Source: Anaerolineales bacterium UBA2029 (GTDB taxonomy: Bacteria > Chloroflexota > Anaerolineae > Aggregatilineales > Aggregatilineaceae). Taken from it: a stretch of 15,925 nucleotides of DNA. The stretch spans positions 1 through 15,925 of the forward strand of contig DDBP01000068.1 of the NCBI GenBank assembly GCA_002332795.1, given 5' to 3'. The notes beneath the pieces were generated by a model, which saw only the letters and a program-made list of their open reading frames with translations, was not told the DNA's origin and searched no databases. Below, piece after piece: positions 1-7,445 of the stretch. The position numbers and the translations under genes were made by a program. Each line of letters opens with the position of its first letter. Position 1 is the stretch's first letter.

Positions 1-304
1 CGTGCATCAGGCGCGGAGCGCGCACCACGCGCCCGCCATACGCCTGCCCGATGCACTGATGGCCCAGGCACACGCCCAGGATGGGCGTCGTTGGCCCCAG
101 GGCGCGGATCACGTCGAGCGAGACGCCACCGTCGTCGGGCGTGCCAGGGCCGGGCGAAATGACGATGTGCGACGGGCGCAGGGCGCGCACCTCGTCCAGC
201 GTGATCTGATCGTTGCGGACCACGCACAGGTCAGCGCCCAGTTCGCCCATCAACTGCACCAGGTTGTAGGTGAAGCTATCGTAGTTGTCAATGACCAGGA
301 TCAT
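1..304 (-). CDS. trpG: Anthranilate synthase component II (glutamine amidotransferase), partial
   Basis: This is the N-terminal 101 residues of a class I glutamine amidotransferase; the rest lies beyond the left edge. In this family the subunit hydrolyses glutamine and passes ammonia to TrpE for anthranilate synthesis. The start MILVIDNYDSFTYNLVQ is typical of TrpG/PabA. The oxyanion-region SPGPGTP lies at residues 50-56, and the nucleophile Cys79 sits in GVCLGHQ (77-83). The start ATG at 302-304 follows an AGGAGG ribosome site that overlaps the trpE stop codon, leaving only 11 nt between the genes, so translation is probably coupled. TrpG and PabA cannot be told apart by sequence alone, and some bacteria share one subunit. 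The trpE neighbour and the Trp T-box upstream favour TrpG. Confidence 0.93.
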   Translation of the reverse strand, partial: MILVIDNYDSFTYNLVQLMGELGADLCVVRNDQITLDEVRALRPSHIVISPGPGTPDDGGVSLDVIRALGPTTPILGVCLGHQCIGQAYGGRVVRAPRLMH

Positions 305-315
305 CAGCAGCCCTC

Positions 316-1842
316 CTAACCCAATCCTGCTTCGGCGTTCTGCACAGCCAGCGCCACTGCGCGCGCCTTGTTGACCGTCTCCTCGTATTCGCGCGATGGG
401 TCGCTGTCGGCGACGATGCCCGCGCCCGCCTGGAAGGTGACCTGATCGCCGCGCATGAGCATGGTGCGAATGGTGATACAGGTGTCCATCGAACCGTCGA
501 AGCTGAAGTAGCCCACCGCGCCGCCATACGGCCCGCGCCGCGTGCCCTCCAGTTCCTCGATGATCTCCATGGCCCGCACCTTCGGCGCACCGCTGAGCGT
601 GCCCGCGGGGAAGGTGGCCCGCAGCAGGTCGAAGGCGTTCAGCCCCGCCCGCAAACGCCCCTGCACCTGACTGACGATGTGCATCACGTGCGAATAGCGC
701 TCGACGACCATCATGTGGGGCACGCAGACGGTCCCATAGTCGCAGACGCGGCCCAGGTCGTTGCGCCCCAGGTCTACCAGCATCACATGTTCGGCGCGCT
801 CTTTCTCGTCGGCGAGCAGTTCGGCGGCCAGGGCGTCGTCTTCGGCTTCGTCGCGCCCGCGTGGGCGTGTGCCAGCGATCGGTCGCAGCGTGGCGATGCC
901 GTCTTCCAGCCGCACCATCATCTCCGGCGAGGCACCGATCAGCGCCAGGTCGTCGCTGAAGCGCAGGAAAAACATATAGGGGGAAGGGTTGAGCGCGCGC
1001 AGCGCCCGGTAGATGGTGAAGGGCGGGGCGGACGTGCGGCGACTGAAGCGCTGCGAAAGCACAATCTGAAAGGCGTCTCCGGCGGCGATGTACTCCTTGG
1101 CGGCGCGGACGCGGGCCTCGAACTGCTCGCGCGTCATGTTGCTGCGTAGCTCGCGATCACCTGCCCCATTGCCGGCGTATTCTTCCGCCTGCGGTAGCGG
1201 CCCGGCCAGCCGGTCGAGGATGGCGTCAATCCGTTGCACGGCGTCGTTGTAGGCGGCGTCCGGATCGCCGGTGTTGTGCGCATTGGCCAGCACGATCAAC
1301 TGGTGTTTGGCGTGGTCGAAGATGACCAGCGTGTCGGCCAGCAGGAAAGCCGCGTCCGGCACGCGCAGGTCGTCGGTGGCCGTGGAGGGCAGGCGCTCGA
1401 AGTAGCGCACCACGTCGTAGCTCAGGTAACCGACCGCGCCGCCGACAAAACGCGGTAGTCCCTCGACTTTCACCGGACGGAAACGCTGCATTTCTGCTTC
1501 GATCACATGCAACGGGTCTTCGCGGGCGGTCAGCGGGCGTGTGACGAGACCATCGCCGCGCCGGATGGTGAGGGTGTTGTCCTGTACGGTGATCAGCGCC
1601 TGTGCATCTACGCCCAGGAAGGAGTAGCGCCCAACCTGTTCGCCCCCTTCGACGCTCTCCAGCAGGAAGGAAGGTCGGTCGGGGCGGGCCAGTTTGAGGT
1701 AGACCGAGACGGGTGTCTCCAGGTCGGCCAGCAACGTGCGGTAGACCGGCACCAGGTCGCCTTGCTCGAACAGGCGCAGGACGGTCGCCCGGTCGGGGAC
1801 GACGGGCGCGCGGGTGCGGAGAAGTTCTGGTGAGAGTGCCAT
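316..1842 (-). CDS. trpE: Anthranilate synthase component I
   Basis: This protein of 508 residues converts chorismate to anthranilate, the first committed step of tryptophan synthesis, using ammonia from TrpG. The N-terminal domain carries LLES (60-63), the element that in this family belongs to the tryptophan feedback site. The chorismate-binding domain shows PIAGTRPRG (321-329), DEKERAEH (345-352), DLGRNDLGR (357-365), YSHVMH with His388, and PAGTLSGAPK (412-421). Length is normal for TrpE. I chose the ATG at 1840-1842 because a GGAGG site precedes it by 7 nt. The longer frame begins at 1893 inside the T-box terminator hairpin, so that start is unlikely. PabB and salicylate/isochorismate synthases are relatives, but the LLES element, the adjacent trpG and the Trp-specific T-box make TrpE the best call. 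Confidence 0.96.
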   Translation of the reverse strand: MALSPELLRTRAPVVPDRATVLRLFEQGDLVPVYRTLLADLETPVSVYLKLARPDRPSFLLESVEGGEQVGRYSFLGVDAQALITVQDNTLTIRRGDGLVTRPLTAREDPLHVIEAEMQRFRPVKVEGLPRFVGGAVGYLSYDVVRYFERLPSTATDDLRVPDAAFLLADTLVIFDHAKHQLIVLANAHNTGDPDAAYNDAVQRIDAILDRLAGPLPQAEEYAGNGAGDRELRSNMTREQFEARVRAAKEYIAAGDAFQIVLSQRFSRRTSAPPFTIYRALRALNPSPYMFFLRFSDDLALIGASPEMMVRLEDGIATLRPIAGTRPRGRDEAEDDALAAELLADEKERAEHVMLVDLGRNDLGRVCDYGTVCVPHMMVVERYSHVMHIVSQVQGRLRAGLNAFDLLRATFPAGTLSGAPKVRAMEIIEELEGTRRGPYGGAVGYFSFDGSMDTCITIRTMLMRGDQVTFQAGAGIVADSDPSREYEETVNKARAVALAVQNAEAGLG

Positions 1843-1866
1843 CGGTGCGCCTCCTGACTCGTGTTG

Positions 1867-1912
1867 AAAAAAAGAATCTCCCCTTCCCATCAAGGACGAG
1901 AAGAGGAGATTC
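1867..1912 (-). terminator. T-box terminator hairpin before trpE
   Basis: The stem pairs GAATCTCC (1905-1912) with GGAGATTC (1874-1881). It extends through CTTC (1900-1903) and GAAG (1883-1886) with a single T/G mismatch between the two blocks. A run of seven T's (1867-1873) follows on the minus strand. It lies directly after the T-box sequence, as expected for the competing terminator of a T-box. Confidence 0.93.
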
Positions 1913-2215
1913 CCGCGGTGCCACCTTGGTTAAGCGGCTGCCCCCGGAAACAAAAAATCCACGGTGAACGCGCGGATTTGGAGGGAGAAGCCAGCTTCAC
2001 TCGGCAGGGTACGGACGCCCGGACTGCGTCAGGGCCTCGATACCCTTCACCCGGCTAACGGTGGTGTCTCCGGTGCGGGCTACTGGCGCTGTTCGCAGCG
2101 CGTTCGACCGCACAGCTCCCTGGCCCATTCCACACCGGCGCTTGTACCGCCTTCGCAGCGACCGGCGGCTCTCTGAACACCGCTTCGGTGTGTACTATTC
2201 CAGATCAACGCTTTT
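1867..2215 (-). promoter_or_regulatory. T-box riboswitch, tryptophan-specific, upstream of trpE
   Basis: Read on the minus strand, the leader has all the main T-box parts. Stem I opens with CTGG, GAAT and AGTA, then CACACC; the returning strand is GGTGTG, GAA, TGG, G, CCAG. This sets the S-turn AGTA opposite GAA and leaves UGG (2125-2127), the Trp codon, as specifier. AGAGAGCC lies on the distal part of stem I. The conserved T-box AGGTGGCACCGCGG spans 1913-1926. Its bulge TGGC (1920-1923) would pair with a tRNA ending GCCA, which fits the G73 discriminator known for bacterial tRNA-Trp. A terminator hairpin follows. From knowledge of the class, uncharged tRNA-Trp should stabilise the antiterminator and allow trpEG transcription. 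A weak AAATCC/GGATTT hairpin at 1955-1979, followed by U's, is probably stem III. Confidence 0.95.
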
Positions 2216-2237
2216 GCATGTATGATGCTTGTCCCAA

Positions 2238-2266
2238 AAGGTAGCAAGATTCGGGGGTGTTGTCAA
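2238..2266 (-). promoter_or_regulatory. Sigma-70-type promoter for the trpEG T-box transcript
   Basis: On the minus strand a perfect -35 box TTGACA (2261-2266) lies 17 nt from TACCTT (2238-2243), a fair -10 box. Transcription would begin near 2231, just before stem I of the T-box, so the positions fit together. Confidence 0.75.
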
Positions 2267-2373
2267 GCATTTTGGGCAAAGCGAACAAAGCCAGGCCCAC
2301 AGCCTGGAGCGGAATTTCCCGCAGATTTCCTGGTTGCTGCGAATGCCTCGCTGGAGCGTGTCAGGCTTTTTTC

Positions 2374-2488
2374 CCCCTCATCCCCAGGCCCCTTTTCGTA
2401 TGCAAGCGGGGAGCACTTGTGCCAGAGCCAGCAAGTCCCCTCGCCCCGCGACGCAGTCGCGAGGGAGAAGGGATACAGGGGTGAGGGG
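2374..2488. repeat. Palindromic repeat-like block between the histidine kinase and trp promoter
   Basis: The block is bounded by an imperfect inverted repeat: 2374-2394 matches the reverse complement of 2468-2488 at 15 of 21 positions, with CCCCTCA at both tips. Inside is a second palindrome, CGCGAC-GCA-GTCGCG (2447-2461). It starts 8 nt beyond the histidine kinase stop codon, and I see no coding sense in it. The layout resembles a REP or MITE-like intergenic element. Only one copy is visible here, so the repeat nature is inferred. Confidence 0.5.
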
Positions 2489-2495
2489 CAGAAGT

Positions 2496-4544
2496 TCATG
2501 ACAGGCGCTGGTGCACGATCTCGGCCTCAGCCAGGTGCTGCGGCTGCACTTCGGACGCGGACATGGTCGGCGCGCCGTGTGGCAATGTCACATGGAAGGT
2601 GGTGCCGTGACCAGGCGTGCTCTCGAAGGTGATTGCCCCTCCCTGTAGCTCTACTGCCCGCTTGACGATGGACAGGCCCAGGCCGGTGCCAGGGGTACGG
2701 CCTACGTTGCTGGCGCGGAAGAAGGGGGTGAAGAGATGCGCCTGCTCTTCCGGCGGGATGCCGATGCCCTCGTCGCGCAGGGTGAGGACAGTGTGCCCGT
2801 TGTCCTGGGCGATGCTCAGTTGCACCGTCTTGCCTGGCGGAGAGTACTTGACGGCGTTGGAGAGCAGATTGCGCAGCACCAGCGTCATCAGGTTCGGGTC
2901 GGCCTGTACCGGGCGCGGCGTTGGCGCGGGGTGCAGGCTGATGTGCACGTCGGTGCCCTGCGTGAGCGCGACTTCGCTCGCTACGCGCTGCGCCAGCGCG
3001 TTGATGTCGAGCGGTTCGGGGTGCACTTCCAGCGCGCCGGTCTCCGTCCGCATGTGCACCAGCAAGTCGTCGGTGAGCTGACGCATGGTGGCGACGGCGT
3101 TCTTGATCTGAAGCAGCCGTTCGCGCCGTTCGTCATCCGTCTGGCGGTCCCAGTAGAGATTGAGCAGATCGGCAGCCGACTGAATGACGGCCAGCGGCGT
3201 GCGGAATTCGTGCGATGCCACCGAGAGGAACTGCGTCTTCAGGCGGTTGATCTCGATCTCGCGGTTCAAGGCGCTGCGCAGATGCGCTTCCATCTGCTTT
3301 TGCGGCGTCAGATCGTGCAGGGTGACGATCAAGCGGGGTGAGCGTTGCAGGCGCGCCCGCAGTGGCGACAGCACGACTTCGAATTCTCCCGCCTGGCGCG
3401 TCAGGGACTGGCAGCGGAAGGCTGCTTCGGGCAGAGTCTGAGTGCTCCGCGAGGCGCTGGCATTGCGCAGCGCGGTCTGCAGCGCGGCGCGGTGTTCGGG
3501 GTGCTCCGGACAAACGACATCCAGCAGGGAGCGTTGCCCCGGTCCACAGATGGCTTCGAAGACGGTGTTGGCTTTCAGGATGGCTCCCTCGGCGGTGACC
3601 ATGACGATGGGATCGGCGCTGCCGTTGAGGATGTCGCTCAGCTCCTGGCCGCTTTCCAGCATCTGAATCACCAGCAGCACGATTGCCAGACTCGTCGCCC
3701 CCGCAAAGGCCAGCAGTAACACCGTGAAAAGCGTGCGGCTGACCAGGCCATGCTGGTAGATATCGCGCTCATTGACGGCGCGCACGATGAGCGCCGGCGC
3801 ACCTTCTGCGTCGCGCAGTACCGCATAGGCCGCGATGTGCTCGTCGTTGAGCGTGCGCACGTATTCCAGTTCCCCGTCAGAAAGGCGCTCACGGGCTTCG
3901 GCGAAGTCTGCGGGCAAGCTTTCCGCTTGCCAGGGGAAGGAGGTGATTTCGCTGCGCGCAACGCCTGCGAAATGCCCCAGCACAGTATCATCCAGCCAGC
4001 GCCCGAACAGCAAGATGCCTCTGGGCGGGCCGGTGCGGGCGCTGGTGCGGATCGGCTCGGCGGCGAAGAGCAGCGGGCCTTCGGGCAGGTTCAGCAGGCC
4101 GGAGGTCGAGCGTGCAGGGACGACCAGCGTAGAGAGCAGGTCGCTTTGCAGAAGCGACGAAGGCGGCGGCGCTTCACTCTCGCTCTGGGCATCGTAGGCT
4201 TTGCTGAACACCACTCGACCGGACGTATCTACCAGCATGGCCAGGTTGAGGCCCAGCGTCTGGAAAGTTTCCAGGGGGTAGTTCGAGGTAAGGTAGGCCT
4301 GGTTGCCGTCGGCCATGAACTGATAGGTGTCGTCCCAGTTGGCCCAATCTGTAGCCTGCGCTGCCAGCTCTGATACCTCCGTGTTGAAGGCATAGAGCAC
4401 GCTTTTTATATGCTGGCGCGCATATTCCCGCTCCAATTGCGCAATGCTGTGCGCAATGAAGGCGTTGGAGGCGATGACCAGTAACACGACAAACCCTGCG
4501 AGCAGGGCAATGATCATCAGGGGAGTCTTCTTCGGGAAGAGCAT
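2496..4544 (-). CDS. Membrane sensor histidine kinase, CHASE4-PAS-HisKA-HATPase
   Basis: This is an orphan sensor kinase of 682 residues. A first membrane helix (about 9-31) and a second (about 268-296) enclose an extracytoplasmic domain whose DWANWDDTYQF (66-76) matches the CHASE4 signature. A PAS-like domain follows (about 302-415). The HisKA domain has His445 in SVASHEFRTP as phosphoacceptor. The ATPase domain shows the N box NLLSNAVKYSPP (559-570), the G1 box DEGIGIPP (591-598) and the G2 box GTGLGL (619-624). All catalytic boxes look intact. No response regulator is in the window, so its partner is elsewhere. The ligand is unknown. The only purine-rich site, AGGAG, lies about 17 nt before the ATG, further than usual. 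Confidence 0.93.
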   Translation of the reverse strand: MLFPKKTPLMIIALLAGFVVLLVIASNAFIAHSIAQLEREYARQHIKSVLYAFNTEVSELAAQATDWANWDDTYQFMADGNQAYLTSNYPLETFQTLGLNLAMLVDTSGRVVFSKAYDAQSESEAPPPSSLLQSDLLSTLVVPARSTSGLLNLPEGPLLFAAEPIRTSARTGPPRGILLFGRWLDDTVLGHFAGVARSEITSFPWQAESLPADFAEARERLSDGELEYVRTLNDEHIAAYAVLRDAEGAPALIVRAVNERDIYQHGLVSRTLFTVLLLAFAGATSLAIVLLVIQMLESGQELSDILNGSADPIVMVTAEGAILKANTVFEAICGPGQRSLLDVVCPEHPEHRAALQTALRNASASRSTQTLPEAAFRCQSLTRQAGEFEVVLSPLRARLQRSPRLIVTLHDLTPQKQMEAHLRSALNREIEINRLKTQFLSVASHEFRTPLAVIQSAADLLNLYWDRQTDDERRERLLQIKNAVATMRQLTDDLLVHMRTETGALEVHPEPLDINALAQRVASEVALTQGTDVHISLHPAPTPRPVQADPNLMTLVLRNLLSNAVKYSPPGKTVQLSIAQDNGHTVLTLRDEGIGIPPEEQAHLFTPFFRASNVGRTPGTGLGLSIVKRAVELQGGAITFESTPGHGTTFHVTLPHGAPTMSASEVQPQHLAEAEIVHQRLS

Positions 4545-4602
4545 AGGGGTTTGGGACGGTGCTCCTGAGAAAAATAGATTGATGGGCAGAATGTGGGGGG
4601 AT

Positions 4603-4627
4603 ATCGTACGATGGCGTTCTCATTCTA
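4603..4627 (-). promoter_or_regulatory. Possible promoter and operator of the histidine kinase gene
   Basis: On the minus strand TAGAAT (4622-4627) is a good -10 box, though no clear -35 box lies at the right distance. A perfect 10-bp palindrome ATCGTACGAT (4603-4612) begins close to the predicted start point, where a repressor could bind. The region above it (4628-4690) is unusually AT-rich for this window. Low-confidence call. Confidence 0.35.
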
Positions 4628-4690
4628 CCCAGACGAAATTAAAATACCATAAAAATCACCCTGGAGTCATAAAGGTTTGGTGAATTTTAC

Positions 4691-4706
4691 AGGCCCCTCA
4701 GGGCCT
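4691..4706 (-). terminator. Hairpin just after the heparinase-like gene, possible weak terminator
   Basis: AGGCCC and GGGCCT pair around a four-base loop 2 nt beyond the stop codon. The minus-strand sequence after it (GTAAAATTC) has no clear U-run, so it may protect the mRNA 3' end more than end transcription. Confidence 0.4.
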
Positions 4707-4708
4707 TT

Positions 4709-7075
4709 TCAAGGCTGAGTCAGCCGCAGGTTGATCAGCCCTGGCAGCAGATCGAGGATGACCAGAGTACCGGCCCGGCTGGCAGTCTGTGTCTGCGCCA
4801 GCGTGCCCGCGCCGGTGACCGTATAGGCCGCGCCCGGCTCCAGCCCGGTGATCAGCAACCTGGTCACGCCGGGCATGACTTCGAAGGTCGCGGCGGTGAT
4901 GGCTTTTCCATCCTCTGGCGTCGCGTCGAAGATAACCTGCGCCGTCCCCAGCGCCGCGCCGCGCACCCCTTCGCCCAACACCAGGGCACCGGCGGAGGGG
5001 GATGGCGCGGCGGCGTCCTGTGCCACGAAAAGGGTCAGGAACCAGTGATCCAGGTTCGGCGCGCCGGGGGCGATTTCCAGCCGGTAGAGACCGTAGGGGG
5101 CGGACTCGAACTCGTTGCCGACCGGCCCGCCCCAACTGCGGTCTACCTGTTGCCCGGCCACTTCGTAGCCTGCGACGACGGTGACCTGACTGCGGGGCAG
5201 CAGGTTTTGCACGTAGACCGCGCTCTCGCCGACCTGCGAGCGGAAGAAGAGGCCCTGCGGCTGCGGCTCGGTCTGAAAGTGGAAGACGGTCAGCGGAGTA
5301 TAGGCGGGGTAGGTGCTCATCACGCGGTCGTAGACGAAGACGGTAGACGGCGGCCAGTAGACGAACTCGCGGATGACCGCCCTGACCTTGGGGCGATTCT
5401 CCGGCGTGCTGTAGAACGTGCTGTTGTACGCGCCAGTGAGGTCGGCGCGCAGATAGGTGATCCCTTCCGCCTGGACGAAGCGGGTGATCGAGCCGGTGTC
5501 GTAGGCACGCCAGTTGCTGAGCAGGTAGGGCAGGTTGACCGCCGTGCGCGGGTGCGGACTCATGGTGCGCTGCCCGCAGTCGTTCAGCCAGACCTCGCGC
5601 TCGGCGTTGGGGCGGATGCCGTCGAAGTTCTCCGCCAGATCGCAGATCAGCACGGTGTTCGCCGCGATGGTGCGGACGTAGTAGTTGGCGTCGTGATCGG
5701 ACGTGCCGTCGCCGCTGTAGACGCCGCTTCGCACGACCAGTTCTTCTCCGTTGTGATAGAGGGTGAAGTTGCCCTGATCGTAGAACTGATGATAGGCCAG
5801 GCGGTCGCCCGCGTTGAACGACACGTAGGTTGCCGCGCGGTCGTACTTGCCGGCAGCGTCCAGCCAGGCGGAGCGCAAGAAGACATGGCCCAGGTAGGGC
5901 GCAAACCAGACGGTGCTATCCGGCGGCAGGCCGAACGAGTCCGGATCGCGCCACAGGAACTCTTCAGCGCTCAGCCAGTCCGGTGAGCTATCGGGCAGTT
6001 GTCGCAGAAACCAGTCCATCCAGCGGGCGTGTTCGCTGCCCGCGAAGACGGAGCGCAGCAGCAAATCCTGGGCGCGGCCATAGGCGACGGCGGGGTGATA
6101 GCGCTCGGAGTCGCCAATGATCGAGGGGTAGCTATGGATCAGATCGCCCCAGTCGGCGTTGTAGGTACGCGCTGTGCCCGGATGATAGAGAAACAGGTCG
6201 TAGGCCAGCCGGTCGTACCACCAGGGCGTGTCGTCGAAGTAATTCTCGCCCGCCGCGGTCCACCAGGCCAGCGCCGTCTGCCCATAGGCCCAGCCCGCCA
6301 GGAAGCCGTAGACTGGCCCTTCGGCCCAGGCCCCGCCCGATTGCAGGTCCAGCGCGGGCAGGATGGTGTCGGCGAAGGTCTTGCGGCAGAAGGCCAGCAA
6401 ACCCGGCGCACCCTCGTGCTCGCTCCACAGCGCCAACCCGCCCGCGGTGAGCGCCCACAACCAGCGGGCGGTGAGGTTGCTCCAGGCCATGATCTCGCCA
6501 TCGAGCCAGACCAGGCTGTCCAGGTCGGCGGCAGGGTCGCGCAGACGGGTGAGGGCGCGCCACAGCGACTCGCGCAGCGCGGCGCGGTCGTCGGCGGTCA
6601 ATGCGCCGTGCAACCAGTCGTAGCCGAGGGCCAGCGCGGCTACGTCGTCCAGCAGCGCGCCGTCGAAGCCACCCTCTCCGCGCAGGGCGGGGTGTGTCTC
6701 CACGCGGTTGACCAGCTCCACCATGACCGCTCTGGCCCGTTGTGCGTAGCGCCCTTCGCCGGTGACCAGCCAGGCCAGCGCCAGCGCGCGCACCACTGTC
6801 CCTGGTGACCAGCCGGCGTCTGCTTCCGGTTCGTCCGAACTCACGTAGGCCAGGAAATCGGCCCAGGTGCGCACCTGTCGATCGGCTCTGGGGCGCAGGG
6901 TTTCCTGCACATAGGCCGACGTGATCAGCAGGCGCGGGTGAGCGCCGAACGCTGCGACAGGCAGGGGCGGGTCGGCGCTCTGCGCGTGCGCGGGGATGAC
7001 GAAGGCTGGCACGGCGAGGCTCAGCGACAGCAGCACCGCCCAGAACGTCAGGAGGGGACGGCTCGTCCAGCGCAT
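4709..7075 (-). CDS. Secreted heparinase II/III-like protein (putative polysaccharide lyase)
   Basis: This exported protein of 788 residues has a signal peptide (about 1-31) ending in PAHA, just before QSADPP. Residues about 40-400 look like the alpha-helical toroid of polysaccharide lyases, with AEGPVYGF (251-258) in the place where this family has a conserved EGxxY-like motif. The beta-rich heparinase II/III domain follows, with HQFYDQGNFTLYHNGEE (429-445) and His461 in HDANYYV. This matches the family's H-Q-x-x-D-x-G-x-F pattern. The C-terminal part (about 580-788) is beta-rich. Substrate cannot be read from sequence; related enzymes cleave uronic-acid polysaccharides, and some relatives have no shown activity. 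I chose the ATG at 7073-7075 because it directly starts the signal peptide; a longer frame from 7153 runs inside the FHA gene. No ribosome site precedes it, and a C7 tract fills the 7-nt gap, so reinitiation after FHA translation is likely. Confidence 0.8.
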   Translation of the reverse strand: MRWTSRPLLTFWAVLLSLSLAVPAFVIPAHAQSADPPLPVAAFGAHPRLLITSAYVQETLRPRADRQVRTWADFLAYVSSDEPEADAGWSPGTVVRALALAWLVTGEGRYAQRARAVMVELVNRVETHPALRGEGGFDGALLDDVAALALGYDWLHGALTADDRAALRESLWRALTRLRDPAADLDSLVWLDGEIMAWSNLTARWLWALTAGGLALWSEHEGAPGLLAFCRKTFADTILPALDLQSGGAWAEGPVYGFLAGWAYGQTALAWWTAAGENYFDDTPWWYDRLAYDLFLYHPGTARTYNADWGDLIHSYPSIIGDSERYHPAVAYGRAQDLLLRSVFAGSEHARWMDWFLRQLPDSSPDWLSAEEFLWRDPDSFGLPPDSTVWFAPYLGHVFLRSAWLDAAGKYDRAATYVSFNAGDRLAYHQFYDQGNFTLYHNGEELVVRSGVYSGDGTSDHDANYYVRTIAANTVLICDLAENFDGIRPNAEREVWLNDCGQRTMSPHPRTAVNLPYLLSNWRAYDTGSITRFVQAEGITYLRADLTGAYNSTFYSTPENRPKVRAVIREFVYWPPSTVFVYDRVMSTYPAYTPLTVFHFQTEPQPQGLFFRSQVGESAVYVQNLLPRSQVTVVAGYEVAGQQVDRSWGGPVGNEFESAPYGLYRLEIAPGAPNLDHWFLTLFVAQDAAAPSPSAGALVLGEGVRGAALGTAQVIFDATPEDGKAITAATFEVMPGVTRLLITGLEPGAAYTVTGAGTLAQTQTASRAGTLVILDLLPGLINLRLTQP

Positions 7076-7082
7076 GGGGGGG

Positions 7083-7439
7083 TCAGAAGGGCAGATCGTC
7101 GTCGGAGATGAGCACTGTCGGCAGCGGCTCGATGCGCAGCCAGGTCCGGCCAATGCGGAACAGTTGCCCCGGCGCGATCACGGCCCGCCCTTCGATGCGC
7201 CGTTCGCCGATATAGGTGCCGTTGGTGCTGTGCAGGTCTTCCAGCCAGAAGGTCTGCCCGTCGTAGATCAGCACGGCGTGTTCACGCGAGACCTGACTGT
7301 CGTAGCTCAGGCATATGTCGCAGTCTTCGCGGCGACCGATGGTGATCTCCATCGGCTTGCCGGAATCCAGGAAGGTTTCGAAACTGAGGGTAGAGCCATC
7401 CTGCGGGCCGCTCATCAACGCGATGAGAATGTCGGTCAT
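7083..7439 (-). CDS. Small FHA-domain protein
   Basis: This is a single forkhead-associated domain of 118 residues. FHA domains bind phosphothreonine peptides. The core residues are present: GR (35-36), SREH (51-54, including the phosphate-binding Ser51 and Arg52) and NGTYIG (73-78). There is no signal peptide or membrane segment. The start ATG lies 6 nt after the kinase stop codon, and its ribosome site GGGGAGGAG is formed by the last codons of the kinase gene, so the two are probably translated together. The likely phospho-partner is the neighbouring Ser/Thr kinase, though this is inference from gene order. The acidic tail ISDDDLPF is short and of unknown role. Confidence 0.92.
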   Translation of the reverse strand: MTDILIALMSGPQDGSTLSFETFLDSGKPMEITIGRREDCDICLSYDSQVSREHAVLIYDGQTFWLEDLHSTNGTYIGERRIEGRAVIAPGQLFRIGRTWLRIEPLPTVLISDDDLPF

Positions 7440-7445
7440 GGATAC

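Noticed and set aside
2345..2372. Plus-strand hairpin GCCTCGCT/AGCG..AGGC followed by six T's, terminator-like
   Set aside because: No plus-strand gene or promoter precedes it, and in the minus direction it has no T-run, so it cannot end the histidine kinase transcript.
2222..2632. Open frame of 136 codons in the spacer right of the trp promoter
   Set aside because: It runs through the palindromic repeat block and into the kinase 3' end, with no ribosome site or family resemblance.
5045..5986. Open frame of 313 codons opposite the heparinase-like gene
   Set aside because: It is a shadow frame in GC-rich DNA; the minus strand carries the family motifs.
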